Shown: positions 1 to 9,852, counted from the first letter of the stretch. The stretch is 64,000 nt of DNA from Candidatus Gastranaerophilales bacterium (GCA_944323655.1 CALUTL010000002.1:87490-151489); one strand, 5' to 3'. Program-made: numbers and translations. The notes: generated from the letters alone by a model not told the origin.

Positions 1-165
1 GTCGCATTTTTTCTCAAACATCTGAACCGCCTGCCTTGAAAGCTTGTCCAAAAATTCACTTTTGTTTTCATCAAAGTCGCAAGCAAGAGGATTTAGCATG
101 CCCTGTATTGCTTTTTGCTTTCTTTGACTATTCATTTTAGAAACCAATTTCTTAAACATCTGCAT
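1..165 (-). CDS. Hypothetical protein, N-terminal 55 residues only
   Basis: The gene runs off the left edge, so only the first 55 codons are visible. The reading frame stays open to base 1. I chose the ATG at 165 (MQMFKKLVSK) because an AGGGAG ribosome site lies about 7 nt upstream; an in-frame ATG at 171 sits too close to it. The visible part is basic and then mixed-charge helix, with no signal peptide or recognisable motif. It is divergent from serS, with about 147 bp between them that hold both promoters. No function can be assigned. Confidence 0.6.
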   Translation of the reverse strand, partial: MQMFKKLVSKMNSQRKQKAIQGMLNPLACDFDENKSEFLDKLSRQAVQMFEKKCD

Positions 166-300
166 ACACATTCTCCCTATACTTATTATGCATTTTTTTG
201 TCAAAAATGCAATCAATCTTTAGATTTAAGGTTAGCGTGATTAAATCTTGATTATAATATATCTTTAAACTATAATATTTTTGCTAAAAAAATAAGATGA

Positions 301-1578
<1,278 letters not shown>

Positions 1579-1599
1579 TTATTATAATTTTACTAAGTT

Positions 1600-1629
1600 A
1601 AAGACTCCTTATTTCAAGGAGTCTTTTTT
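1600..1629 (+). terminator. Intrinsic terminator of serS
   Basis: An 11-bp perfect stem (AAAGACTCCTT / AAGGAGTCTTT) around the 5-nt loop ATTTC is followed by a run of T. It lies 22 nt after the serS stop. Confidence 0.9.
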
Positions 1630-1695
1630 ATTAAATAGGGTTTTTATTTGTAAATTATGTTATAATAATAGAAGAATAGTTTTTAAGGGTAAAAG

Positions 1696-3981
1696 ATGTA
1701 CGAATTTCCATTTGAACTGGACGAATTTCAAAAAGAAGCTTGTAATTTTATAGATAACGGAAAAAGTGTAGTTGTATGCGCGCCAACAGGTGCAGGTAAA
1801 ACGGTAATAGCAGAACACGCAATTCATAGAGCTTTGGAAAACGGAACAAGAGTTTTTTATACAACCCCCTTAAAGGCTCTTTCAAATCAGAAATTTTATG
1901 ATTTTGCCGCTAAATTCGGTCAGGATAAAGTTGGGCTTTTAACAGGCGACACTTCAATAAATCGTAATGCACAAATTGTGGTTATGACAACTGAAGTTTT
2001 CAGAAATATGCTTTATGGAACAAATTTTGGCGCTGTTGCTGACAATATGAAGGATGTCAGATACGTTGTATTGGACGAAGTTCACTATATGAATGATGAG
2101 CAAAGAGGGACTGTTTGGGAGGAAAGTATAATTTACTGCCCGACAAATGTTCAAATAATTGCACTTTCAGCAACGGTCGCTAACGCAGATGAATTAACAG
2201 ATTGGATTAATACGGTTCATTCTAAAACTGAGCTTATAAATACGGATTTTCGTCCTGTGCCTTTGAAGTTTTTTTATTTTGACAGTTCGCAGCCTTATAA
2301 ACTTCTGCCGCTTCTTACACCCTCAGGCGCTTTGAATAACAAAATTAAGCCTGAGAAAAAGAAATTTGCTCACGGAAAGATGAAGCAAAAAACTTACGTA
2401 AAAGAAGTTGTGAGGAATTTACAACAGAATGATATGCTTCCTGCGATTTATTTTACTTTTTCTCGCAGAAAGTGTGATGAACAAATGGAAAAATGCGCGG
2501 GATTAGAGCTTGTAACAAATGCCGAAAGGGCGCAAATCAGACAATTTATTGATGAATATATAGCGGAAAACCCTTATCTATATAATAACAAACATATAGA
2601 ATATCTTCTTTGCGGGGTAGCCTCTCATCACGCAGGGCTTTTGCCGTCCTGGAAATTATTAGTTGAAAAGTTATTTCAAAAAGGGCTTATTAAGGTAGTT
2701 TTTGCAACAGAAACCCTCGCAGCCGGCATAAATATGCCTGCTCGCTCAACTGTAATAAGTTCTACAAGCAAACGAACAGACAGCGGACACAGAATGCTGA
2801 CTGCAAGTGAATTTCTTCAGATGTCAGGAAGAGCCGGAAGACGCGGAATGGATGAAGTCGGCTACGTTACAATTGTCGGAAGCCCATTCCAAACACCTGA
2901 AGAAGTCGCAGAACTTGTTTTGAGTGACGCAAATCCGCTTGAAAGCAGATTTTCTCCAAGCTATTCTATGGTATTAAATCTTTTACAAAGATTCAGCCTT
3001 GATGAAGCTAAAGAATTAATATTAAAAAGCTTTGGATATTTTTCAACCGGCACAAGGCTTCATCCTATTTTAAAGCAAATTGAGCTTAACAAACGTGAAA
3101 TACAGGAAAGAACTTTTGCCTGTCCTTATAAGTATTCTGACGGTGACTTGATAGAATACGACAAAATACGAAATATCTACGTCCAAAATCGCCAAACTTA
3201 CAAAAAAATATGCAAACAGGAAAAAGCTAAAAACAGACCGCTTTCACCTGAAGCAATTCAATTTGGGCGAGAAACCAAAGCAATGCTTGCAAAAATGCAC
3301 GAATTTCACTGCGATATCTGCAAAATGTATAAAAAACATTCTAAAAACATCGAAGTTATAGGGCGATTAAATTTAAAACAAAAGAAGCTTGAAAAAGAAG
3401 TCGAAAAACAGCGTGATATTTTCTGGAATAAATTTTTATCCCATAGAAGTGTCTTAGCGGATTTTGGCTATCTTGAAAACGATTATCCGACCGCAAAAGG
3501 TATAACAACATCCCAAATTCGTTCTGAAAACGAACTTTATCTTGCAGAAATTATTTTTTCAGGCGTTTTGGAAAGCCTGACTCCATCGCAACTGTCAGCA
3601 GTAATTTGCGCAGTTGTGACAGAAGATTTGAGAATTGAAATCCCTTATATTCCGTTCTCAGAGCCTGTCAGAAAAACACTTAATCTCATACGCAACATCC
3701 GCCGCAAAATTGAAAAAGTTCAAAATAACCGTGATGTAGATGCTCCTTTGTACATAAATCCTTATTTCTCATCTCTTATTGAACTCTGGGTTGAAGGAGC
3801 GGAATGGGAGTCAATCTGCGGACAGATTGATATCGGCGAAGGCGATATTGTCAGAGCTTTCAAACGAGTAGTCGATGTTTTAAGGCAATTCACTACAATA
3901 GAAAATGTCCCTGAAGCTCTTGTTTTTACGGCAAGAGAAGCTATTGATAAAATATTAAGAGAACCTGTCGATCTTGATTAA
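1696..3981 (+). CDS. Ski2-like superfamily II DEVH-box RNA helicase
   Basis: This is an ATP-dependent helicase of the Ski2/Mtr4 type, found in cyanobacteria and actinobacteria and thought to act in RNA turnover or processing. Seen in its 761 residues: Walker A APTGAGKT (about residue 30), DEVH box in VLDEVHYM (about 130), SAT motif LSATV, and motif VI QMSGRAGRRGMD (about 375). The C-terminal part (about 560-761) matches the DSHCT helical region in position and character. The upstream ribosome site (AAGGGT) is modest. The stop is followed by a perfect inverted repeat that may end the transcript. The exact RNA substrate is unknown. Confidence 0.9.
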   Translation: MYEFPFELDEFQKEACNFIDNGKSVVVCAPTGAGKTVIAEHAIHRALENGTRVFYTTPLKALSNQKFYDFAAKFGQDKVGLLTGDTSINRNAQIVVMTTEVFRNMLYGTNFGAVADNMKDVRYVVLDEVHYMNDEQRGTVWEESIIYCPTNVQIIALSATVANADELTDWINTVHSKTELINTDFRPVPLKFFYFDSSQPYKLLPLLTPSGALNNKIKPEKKKFAHGKMKQKTYVKEVVRNLQQNDMLPAIYFTFSRRKCDEQMEKCAGLELVTNAERAQIRQFIDEYIAENPYLYNNKHIEYLLCGVASHHAGLLPSWKLLVEKLFQKGLIKVVFATETLAAGINMPARSTVISSTSKRTDSGHRMLTASEFLQMSGRAGRRGMDEVGYVTIVGSPFQTPEEVAELVLSDANPLESRFSPSYSMVLNLLQRFSLDEAKELILKSFGYFSTGTRLHPILKQIELNKREIQERTFACPYKYSDGDLIEYDKIRNIYVQNRQTYKKICKQEKAKNRPLSPEAIQFGRETKAMLAKMHEFHCDICKMYKKHSKNIEVIGRLNLKQKKLEKEVEKQRDIFWNKFLSHRSVLADFGYLENDYPTAKGITTSQIRSENELYLAEIIFSGVLESLTPSQLSAVICAVVTEDLRIEIPYIPFSEPVRKTLNLIRNIRRKIEKVQNNRDVDAPLYINPYFSSLIELWVEGAEWESICGQIDIGEGDIVRAFKRVVDVLRQFTTIENVPEALVFTAREAIDKILREPVDLD

Positions 3982-4038
3982 TAATAGGTTGAAAGACAGA
4001 AATAAGTGTAATTTTGCCTCTATTTAGTTTTGTAAAAA

Positions 4039-4060
4039 CTTTGTTGCTTTTGCAACAAAG
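4039..4060. repeat. 22-nt perfect inverted repeat
   Basis: CTTTGTTGC and GCAACAAAG flank a TTTT loop. It lies 57 bp after the helicase stop and just upstream of the -35 box of the next gene. It could be the helicase terminator, although its T tract is poor, or an operator for the downstream promoter. Confidence 0.6.
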
Positions 4061-4064
4061 AATA

Positions 4065-4093
4065 TTGAGAAATATGTAAATTTATGTTACAAT
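4065..4093 (+). promoter_or_regulatory. Sigma-70-type promoter of the phosphodiester glycosidase gene
   Basis: TTGAGA, a 17-nt spacer, then TACAAT. The predicted start of transcription is near 4100, which leaves a 5' leader of about 115 nt. Confidence 0.65.
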
Positions 4094-4099
4094 GATAGT

Positions 4100-4215
4100 A
4101 GAGGGGCGTTAAATGCCCTCAAAGTGGTTTTTTATACACCCCTTGATGAGTGTTATTCCCCACACCACTCTTAAATAAAAAAGGTATCCGATACTTCAAC
4201 CCGAGAGGTCGACCT
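4100..4215 (+). promoter_or_regulatory. Structured 5' leader, possible cis-regulatory RNA
   Basis: The leader contains several complementary segments. GAGGGGC pairs with GCCCTC at its 5' end. GTGGT near 4123 can pair with ACCAC near 4164. GTATCCGATAC and the palindrome GGTCGACC lie just before the start codon, the latter within reach of the ribosome site GAGAGGT. I compared it with the riboswitch consensus sequences I know (c-di-AMP, c-di-GMP, SAM, TPP, glutamine) and none fits. The segments are seen; a regulatory role is inference. Confidence 0.4.
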
Positions 4216-5532
4216 ATGGATACTATTTTGTCTTGCAAAAATTTGGTTATGTCAAACTTAATTGAAAAAGCATTTTGCTTTTCGGTTATTCTAGGGGTGG
4301 TATGTCTTCAGGCAATGGTTTTGCCGCAAAAAATTATGGCTGACGATGTAATCGTTGCTCATAATGCTGTACAGACAATTGATGTTAAAAATTTGAAGGA
4401 AAAAATTCTCATTGAACTTTCTCCAGAAGTCAGAAAGAAAAAATTTGATGAATACATTAAAGAAAAATACCCAAAAGCCATAATTACAGATGTTCAAGAC
4501 GGCATCAAACATATTAAACTTACAAATTACTACAACGGCAGACCTGTAAAAATTAATATTATTGAAGCTGACTTGAAAATAGCTGATAATATAGAATTAA
4601 CACCGGTTTTATCGACATCAGACAAGCTTCAAAGCAGGCGGACAATTACTACAATCGCCAAATCAAAAAATGCTATTGCAGCAGTTAACGGAACGTATTT
4701 TAAATTCCAATCAGGAGTTCCGCTCGGCACATTGATGATTAATGAAAAAGTTTACACAGGCCCTGTTTATGACAGAGTTGCATTAGGAATTTTTGATAAC
4801 GGATTTGATGTTGCACGAGTGCAGCTTAACGCAAACATCAAAGGAAGCGGAGTCAAAGTTAAAGTAGACAACATAAACCAACCCAGAATGCTTTCAACAC
4901 ACGTACTTGTATATACTCCGGAATGGGGTAAAACTTCTCCCTATGCTCCGAAGTATGGCATGAGTTTGAGGGTAGCGGACGGCAAAATTACAAAAGCCTC
5001 CGCTAACCCGCTCGATATCCCGCAAAACGGCTATGTAATCTCCGGCCCTAAAAAGCTTCTTCAACCGCTTTTAAAAGATAAAGACGTAGATTTGACTATT
5101 AAAACAATTCCGGAGTGGAATAATGTTAAGCATATAATAAGCGGCGGCCCTTATCTTGTTAAAAACGGCGAAGTCTTTGTTGATATGACAGCCCAAAAAC
5201 TCGGTGCAATAGGCGGCAGAAACCCCAGAACCGCTGTCGGCTACACATCTGATAATAACCTGATATTACTCACTGCGGACGGACGTGAGGGAAGTTCTAT
5301 CGGAATGACATTAATGGAGCTTGCAAGATTTATGCAATCCCTCGGCTGTATCGGCGCTATTAACCTCGATGGAGGCGGTTCTACCGTTATGTATGTCAAC
5401 GGCTCTGTCGTTAATAAACCTCAAATGAAAGGCGGAATTCCGCTTTCTAACGCTCTGGTTTTATCAGTTAAAGAGCCTGATAACAATGAAAATGACACTG
5501 AAATTACACAAAAAGAAGAAAATAATTCTTAA
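4216..5532 (+). CDS. Secreted phosphodiester glycosidase (NAGPA-domain) protein
   Basis: This is a predicted exported hydrolase of the NAGPA/DUF2233 family, whose members cleave phosphodiester-linked sugars and often act on envelope polymers. I use the ATG at 4216 because GAGAGGT precedes it and the protein then begins with a short polar stretch and a hydrophobic signal segment (AFCFSVILGVVCLQAMVL). A GTG-initiated extension from 4150 would run through the leader. The family signature is clear: AAVNGTYF (about 160), SGGPYLVKNG, GGRNPRTAVGYT, LLTADGRE, and the C-terminal INLDGGGSTVMYVNG. The mature protein should lie outside the membrane. It is a single gene with its own promoter and terminator. 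Confidence 0.85.
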   Translation: MDTILSCKNLVMSNLIEKAFCFSVILGVVCLQAMVLPQKIMADDVIVAHNAVQTIDVKNLKEKILIELSPEVRKKKFDEYIKEKYPKAIITDVQDGIKHIKLTNYYNGRPVKINIIEADLKIADNIELTPVLSTSDKLQSRRTITTIAKSKNAIAAVNGTYFKFQSGVPLGTLMINEKVYTGPVYDRVALGIFDNGFDVARVQLNANIKGSGVKVKVDNINQPRMLSTHVLVYTPEWGKTSPYAPKYGMSLRVADGKITKASANPLDIPQNGYVISGPKKLLQPLLKDKDVDLTIKTIPEWNNVKHIISGGPYLVKNGEVFVDMTAQKLGAIGGRNPRTAVGYTSDNNLILLTADGREGSSIGMTLMELARFMQSLGCIGAINLDGGGSTVMYVNGSVVNKPQMKGGIPLSNALVLSVKEPDNNENDTEITQKEENNS

Positions 5533-5583
5533 TTCTCATACCTTTTGTTCATATAAGTTACATTCTTACTCAATTAGCACCTT

Positions 5584-5616
5584 CCCTGCGCCAATACCCC
5601 GCAGGGATTTCTTTTG
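5584..5616 (+). terminator. Intrinsic terminator
   Basis: CCCTGCG / CGCAGGG stem followed by a T-rich tract, about 50 nt after the glycosidase stop. It also separates that gene from the convergent minus-strand gene. Confidence 0.75.
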
Positions 5617-5617
5617 A

Positions 5618-6022
5618 TTACTGCACATTCTGGTCAATTATATCTGAGATAATCGGAATCCTGCCATATAATCCCATAAAAGCTGTAATTGCTAAATAAA
5701 AAAGTAAAATATAAATAACCGTTTGAATTATCGAATAACCAAAAATCATCGGCATATTAAATAACAATGCAATCTGTGCTGCAATTATGTTAATTATCGG
5801 AATTAAACTTAGGATATTTAATACAAATCCCAAAATTAAACACAATAATACATATCCGATTGAAATAAATATTGATTGAAATATATGAAACTGTAAGAAC
5901 TTAGTTAAATTAGTACGTCTTATAAGACCGATTATAAGCCATATAAACCCGACTAATCCCATAGTTAAATAGCTTAAGCCAGCCACAATGCGCTCTATCA
6001 TAAATGGTTTTTCATGATACAT
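5618..6022 (-). CDS. Tic20-like multi-pass membrane protein
   Basis: A 134-residue protein with about four hydrophobic segments. The arrangement MIERIVAGLSYLTMG, then FLQFHIFQSIFI, resembles the cyanobacterial/plastid Tic20-Ycf60 family, where an aromatic-rich F-x-F-H-x-x-Q-S segment begins the second helix; the DUF4870 family is the alternative. The start lies 2 nt after the stop of the TPR gene, so the two are probably translationally coupled. An internal Met at residue 8 could be the true start. In plastids Tic20 forms a protein-conducting channel; the bacterial role is not settled. Confidence 0.5.
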   Translation of the reverse strand: MYHEKPFMIERIVAGLSYLTMGLVGFIWLIIGLIRRTNLTKFLQFHIFQSIFISIGYVLLCLILGFVLNILSLIPIINIIAAQIALLFNMPMIFGYSIIQTVIYILLFYLAITAFMGLYGRIPIISDIIDQNVQ

Positions 6023-6024
6023 AA

Positions 6025-7110
6025 CTATGCACTTTCTTCAATTTCACCATTTCTTTTTTTATCAATATATTCATCCAACACCTGGATATAAATAAGTTTA
6101 TGTTCGTCATTGTCAGGCTCAATCTTAATAGCTGCTCTGTACGCTGCAATTGCTTTTTCAATTTCACCCTTCAGATAATGACAGGTTCCCATAAACATAT
6201 ATGCTGAAGCACTGTTTGGCGAAAATTTCAAAACATCTTTATACAACTCCATTGCATCATCAAGTCTGTTAAGGTTTGTACAAAGGTTTGCCAACAATAA
6301 ATATGCATTTTCTTTTTTAGGCTCAAGCGCAATGGCTTTTTTGTACATTTCTATAGCAATATCATATTCTCTGAATTCGGAAAGTGCTATTGAATAACAA
6401 ATATAAGCTTTATAATTGTCGCCCTCCATCTGAAGCGCTTTTTCAAAGTAATTATAAGCCTTTTCTCTTTCACGCATTAAGGTAAGTGTATTTCCGATGC
6501 AAACAGCGACAATTTTGTTGTCAGGATTAAGCGCAAAAACTCTTTTGTAAAGCTCAAGTGCTTTCGGATAATCAAAAAGTTTAAAGCAAACATTCCCCAT
6601 ATCAACCAGCGCTGTTATGTTCTCAGGATCAAGCGAAAGTGCTTTTTCATAATAAGCTCTGGATTCAACATACTCTTCAAAATCCTGATATAAAAGCGCT
6701 ATTGCATTGTAAATTTCAGGGTTTGAAGAACAAAGATCAATTGCCCTGTTATAGTAAAATAACGCTTTTGAAAAGTTTTTCCATTCCGCAAAAACATTAC
6801 CGATGTTATAGTAAATCAAATAGTTTTTAGGGTTTATCTCAAGAGCCCTGTTATAATACGAAAGCGATTTTCTGAAATCTCTTTCATAAAACCACATTGT
6901 ACCCATTCCGATTAGCGCTTCAACATCATTCGGCGATATCGTCAGCAAACTTTCAAGAACTGACATAACTTTGTCATAATCCTGAAGTTCTAAATACAAC
7001 TTTGATAAAGTATGATAATTCGCAATATTTTGCGGGTCTTTGGCCATCGCAAGAATGGCTTCTTCTATTTGTTTATTTAAATCCTGTTTTTTAATATCTG
7101 TATTTTCCAT
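6025..7110 (-). CDS. Tetratricopeptide repeat protein
   Basis: This 361-residue protein is almost wholly TPR units: at least eight 34-residue repeats with the usual spacing, for example ALIGMGTMWFYERDF, YYNIGNVFAEWKNF, AYICYSIALSEFREY and AYMFMGTCHYLKGEI. It has no signal peptide, so it is probably a cytoplasmic scaffold for protein-protein contacts. It is the first gene of a two-gene unit with the Tic20-like membrane protein. There is no Shine-Dalgarno sequence; a -10 box lies only 6 nt from the ATG, so the message may be leaderless. The partner is unknown. Confidence 0.85.
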   Translation of the reverse strand: MENTDIKKQDLNKQIEEAILAMAKDPQNIANYHTLSKLYLELQDYDKVMSVLESLLTISPNDVEALIGMGTMWFYERDFRKSLSYYNRALEINPKNYLIYYNIGNVFAEWKNFSKALFYYNRAIDLCSSNPEIYNAIALLYQDFEEYVESRAYYEKALSLDPENITALVDMGNVCFKLFDYPKALELYKRVFALNPDNKIVAVCIGNTLTLMREREKAYNYFEKALQMEGDNYKAYICYSIALSEFREYDIAIEMYKKAIALEPKKENAYLLLANLCTNLNRLDDAMELYKDVLKFSPNSASAYMFMGTCHYLKGEIEKAIAAYRAAIKIEPDNDEHKLIYIQVLDEYIDKKRNGEIEESA

Positions 7111-7116
7111 GTCTAC

Positions 7117-7145
7117 ATTCTAACCTATATGTCCCAATTTGTAAA
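7117..7145 (-). promoter_or_regulatory. Promoter of the TPR gene, leaderless type
   Basis: TTTACA, a 17-nt spacer, TAGAAT, then six nt to the ATG. Transcription should start at or next to the first base of the start codon. Confidence 0.6.
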
Positions 7146-7160
7146 TCTATTGCGAAATGT

Positions 7161-7185
7161 AACGGGTATGATATTCATACCCGTT
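7161..7185 (-). terminator. Hairpin after rsfS
   Basis: AACGGGTATGA / TCATACCCGTT, an 11-bp perfect stem with a TAT loop, beginning 4 nt past the rsfS stop on the minus strand. The following T tract is weak, so termination may be partial. The TPR gene beyond it has its own promoter. Confidence 0.6.
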
Positions 7186-7189
7186 TAAC

Positions 7190-7585
7190 TTATGTATTGT
7201 ATTTGCTGAAGCCTTTTGAACTCTCTCGCCACTCTTCTTCCGGAATACTAAAAGCATTACTCCAGAATTTTTCTATTGCATAAGTTTCTCTTTCATCTTT
7301 ATGCAAAATATGAACTACTACGTCCCCAAAATCAAGTAAATTCCACCTGTTTTTAGCGTCATTTTCCATTCTTAAGGGTGCTCTATTTAGTTCTTTCTTT
7401 GTACGCTCTTTAACTGTTTCCATTAAAGCTTTTACGTGCGGCGTAGAGTCGCCTGTTACAATTACAAAATAATCCGCTAATGATGAAACGTGGCTAATGT
7501 TTAAAATCGAAATATCTTTGCCAAGTTTATCATCCAGTATTGCTGCTATTATACAGGCAAGTTTATGAGAATTAATTTCTTCCAA
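7190..7585 (-). CDS. rsfS: Ribosomal silencing factor RsfS (Iojap family)
   Basis: RsfS binds ribosomal protein L14 on the large subunit and blocks subunit joining when nutrients are short. The 131-residue protein has the family hallmarks: VSSLADYFVIVTGDSTPHVKA, then RMENDAKNRWNLLDFGDVVVH and the closing ETYAIEKFW. The start is a TTG (MEEINSHK) with AAGGA about 9 nt upstream; no ATG fits. It lies 12 nt behind rpiB in the same direction, so the two form an operon that ends at the hairpin downstream. Confidence 0.93.
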   Translation of the reverse strand: MEEINSHKLACIIAAILDDKLGKDISILNISHVSSLADYFVIVTGDSTPHVKALMETVKERTKKELNRAPLRMENDAKNRWNLLDFGDVVVHILHKDERETYAIEKFWSNAFSIPEEEWRESSKGFSKYNT

Positions 7586-7597
7586 AATCTTCCGTCC

Positions 7598-8032
7598 TTA
7601 CTCGATCAAATCTACTCTGCGTTTATGTCTTCCGCCTTCAAAACCTGTCTTAAGCCAAATATCAACTACATCAAGTGCAAGGTGTTCTCCGATTACACGC
7701 TGTCCAAGGCAAAGCACGTTTGCGTTGTTGTGGGCTCTTGAAACTCTTGCTGAATATGTATCGCCGCATAAGGCTGCTCTTATTCCTTTTACTTTATTTG
7801 CTGAAATTGACATTCCGATTCCGGTTCCGCAAATTAAAATCCCGCGGTTTGATTTGCCGGATATTACTCTTTCACAAACTGCTCGTGCTATTTCAGGATA
7901 ATCACAAGCTTCCGGTGTATGCGTTCCTAAATCAACATAAGGAATATTTCTTGCTTTTAAGTAATCTATTATCTTTTCTTTATACTGAAATCCGCCGTGA
8001 TCTGAGCCGATTGCTACTTTCAAATCTTCCAT
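7598..8032 (-). CDS. rpiB: Ribose 5-phosphate isomerase B
   Basis: RpiB interconverts ribose 5-phosphate and ribulose 5-phosphate in the pentose phosphate pathway. The 144-residue product has the typical order: VAIGSDHGGFQYKEKI, DLGTHTPEACDYPEIA, GILICGTGIGMSISANKV (with the catalytic Cys), NNANVLCLGQRVIG. The ATG at 8032 (MEDLKV) is preceded by AGAGGTG at good spacing; longer starts at 8065 or 8050 overlap that site. It is the first gene of the rpiB-rsfS operon. Confidence 0.95.
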   Translation of the reverse strand: MEDLKVAIGSDHGGFQYKEKIIDYLKARNIPYVDLGTHTPEACDYPEIARAVCERVISGKSNRGILICGTGIGMSISANKVKGIRAALCGDTYSARVSRAHNNANVLCLGQRVIGEHLALDVVDIWLKTGFEGGRHKRRVDLIE

Positions 8033-8157
8033 ATAAACACCTCTTTTCATTCTAAATAAGAACACTTGTTCTTATCTTTTCTATATTCTAATTATAATGT
8101 CTTTTTAATTTCTTGCAAATATTATCCCTTAGTTTTGTTACAAATATTTTACGCACT

Positions 8158-8182
8158 AAAAAGCCCTTATTTAAAGGGCTTT
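8158..8182 (-). terminator. Intrinsic terminator of the 8206-9825 operon
   Basis: AAAGCCCTT / AAGGGCTTT stem, 5-nt loop and a run of T on the minus strand, about 25 nt after the stop of the upstream gene. Confidence 0.85.
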
Positions 8183-8205
8183 AAACTTTTTTATTTATTT
8201 ATCCT

Positions 8206-8865
8206 TTATTCTTCTTTTAATTTAGCTTCGTGTTCTTTTTTTAATTCTCTTACTTCTTCCGGTGTTTCTCCTTTCAGTTCAATTTCTTTACCATCTTTAT
8301 CTTTTACTTTTGCTATATAAGAGCCGTCACTGGTTTTTGTTATACCTTCTTGGTATAATTTCGATTGTTCTTTTAATTCCTGTACTTCATCTAATCTTTT
8401 TTTATTTACTTCTTGTAATTTTTTTACTTGTTCAACTAATTCTTGTATCTCAGAAGAATCTGATTCTTTTGTAGATTTTGATTCGGATTTTTTGGCATTT
8501 ATTATCTCACCGGTCACTCCTGCCAGCTGCCCTAAAGTATTTAAAACGCCTCCTACTATGGCCGTGGTTGTTCCGGCTCCGCCGCCGTAAAAATCTCCAT
8601 ACAATCCCATACCCATCATGCCCATTGAATTGTACATACCCATAGAATTATACATTCCCATGCCCATAGGATTGTACATACCCATACCAATCATGCCCAT
8701 GTTCATCGGATTATACATGTCCATACCCATCATACCCATGCTCATTCCGCCACCAAAATTATTTATAGTGGATTTTTCAAAATGAACATTCAGGTTCTGC
8801 CTTGAACCTAATTGTAATCTTCCTGTTGGTACTGTGCAATGGTTACGACCTATCATCCATGCCAT
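8206..8865 (-). CDS. Met/Gly-rich repeat protein with NNFGGG motif and coiled coil
   Basis: Family not recognised. The 219-residue protein has no signal peptide. The N-terminal 35 residues are mixed. Then comes NVHFEKSTINNFGGG, followed by about 45 residues of Met-Gly-Tyr-Asn-Pro repeats (MGMGMYNPM and variants). A Gly/Ala stretch follows, and the C-terminal half is a charged coiled coil (about residues 130-219). An AGGAG site precedes the ATG. It lies 24 nt downstream of the next gene, with which it shares the NNFGGG motif and the overall plan, so the two look like an ancient tandem duplication in one operon. Function and location are unknown; surface or export is only a guess. Confidence 0.7.
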   Translation of the reverse strand: MAWMIGRNHCTVPTGRLQLGSRQNLNVHFEKSTINNFGGGMSMGMMGMDMYNPMNMGMIGMGMYNPMGMGMYNSMGMYNSMGMMGMGLYGDFYGGGAGTTTAIVGGVLNTLGQLAGVTGEIINAKKSESKSTKESDSSEIQELVEQVKKLQEVNKKRLDEVQELKEQSKLYQEGITKTSDGSYIAKVKDKDGKEIELKGETPEEVRELKKEHEAKLKEE

Positions 8866-8889
8866 TTTTATACATCTCCTAAGTTTGGG

Positions 8890-9825
8890 TTATTTGTTTT
8901 CTTCTTTTTCTTTGTTGGCAATTTCTTCTTCTGCGGCTTTTACGGCTTCTTCTCTTGTTTCATATAGAGTTGAGCCTACGCGTTTTCCGTCTACTGTCGG
9001 CGCATATTTGCTGCCTACTGCGACTGCACTGCTCTTATAGGTTTCATGTTTTTTAAGAGCATATTCTGATGGTTTGACATCTGAGTCAGGTACCTTTTTG
9101 TCATAGGTATATTTCTTTCCGTTTACTTCTACTTCCATCGGTAACTGAATCTTGCCTGTTGGTAGGGCTTTACCTTTGAATATATCATTGCAGATTGCCA
9201 TTATCTCTCCGTGAGTAAGCGGCGTTCCGTCTTCTGCTTTGTATTTTGCTGCAACTATGTTATAGCCTGTATAGCCTCTGTATAAGTTATCACCTATCTT
9301 TTGAGCCGTTACGTTAAATTCTGCATATTTCGCTTCTTGCTTTACTTCTTCTGCATCGGCTACGTGTTTATTACCATCATCAGTTTTGACAGGTGTTTCT
9401 GTCTTTGCTGGTTCCTCGACCGGCTTGTTATCTTTTAGTTCTTTTATTGTATCGTCCAATTTCTTGTTATCTTCTGTCAGCTGCTTTATTTGCGCATTTA
9501 AATCATCTATTACTGAATTATCTGTTTTTTCAACGCCGCCTTTTCCGTCTTTTTTAGCTCCGAAAATTGCGCCTAATATTGCTCCTAGACCGCCAAAAAT
9601 AGTTGATACGGCTAAACCCCATTTTTCTGCTTTTGTAAGACTCGGAGGGTTGTAATATCCATAATCCATCATAAAACCACCACCGAAATTGTTTACGGTT
9701 GTTTCTTTGTGGTAGATATTTATACTTGATGGCGGTCTTCTTACACCATGAAGCCCTGCTCTTAATTGACCAGTATTATATTTTAAAGGTTTATAAACAG
9801 GTATTTGGTTTGGATAGTCGCCCAT
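8890..9825 (-). CDS. NNFGGG-motif protein with coiled coil, paralogue of its neighbour
   Basis: Family not recognised. The 311-residue protein begins with a Pro/Tyr-rich non-signal segment and then has NIYHKETTVNNFGGGF (about 37-52). A short hydrophobic Gly-rich helix pair follows (VSTIFGGLGAILGAIFGA), then a coiled coil (about 105-145), an acidic Lys/Thr/Pro linker and a C-terminal globular part of about 150 residues. The neighbour 24 nt downstream repeats the same first half. AAGGAG precedes the ATG. A 17-bp motif, found again before the gene at 36966-37490, lies 27 bp upstream. It may be a surface or exported protein; that is inference. Confidence 0.7.
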   Translation of the reverse strand: MGDYPNQIPVYKPLKYNTGQLRAGLHGVRRPPSSINIYHKETTVNNFGGGFMMDYGYYNPPSLTKAEKWGLAVSTIFGGLGAILGAIFGAKKDGKGGVEKTDNSVIDDLNAQIKQLTEDNKKLDDTIKELKDNKPVEEPAKTETPVKTDDGNKHVADAEEVKQEAKYAEFNVTAQKIGDNLYRGYTGYNIVAAKYKAEDGTPLTHGEIMAICNDIFKGKALPTGKIQLPMEVEVNGKKYTYDKKVPDSDVKPSEYALKKHETYKSSAVAVGSKYAPTVDGKRVGSTLYETREEAVKAAEEEIANKEKEENK

Positions 9826-9852
9826 CTTAAGCTCCTTTTTATTTCTTCTTAT

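Noticed and set aside
4150..4215. GTG-initiated N-terminal extension of the phosphodiester glycosidase
   Set aside because: It would run through the structured leader. The ATG at 4216 has a ribosome site and yields a proper signal peptide.
4100..4215. Known riboswitch class
   Set aside because: I compared it with the consensus of c-di-AMP, c-di-GMP, SAM, TPP and glutamine riboswitches from memory and saw no match, so I leave it as an unnamed leader.
7675..8055. 126-residue plus-strand frame
   Set aside because: It is antisense to rpiB, is Leu/Arg-rich as expected of a shadow, and has no ribosome site.
8590..8740. Short tandem repeats that could look like a CRISPR or minisatellite
   Set aside because: The repeats follow codons for Met-Gly-Tyr-Asn-Pro within an open frame. 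There is no regular repeat-spacer pattern.
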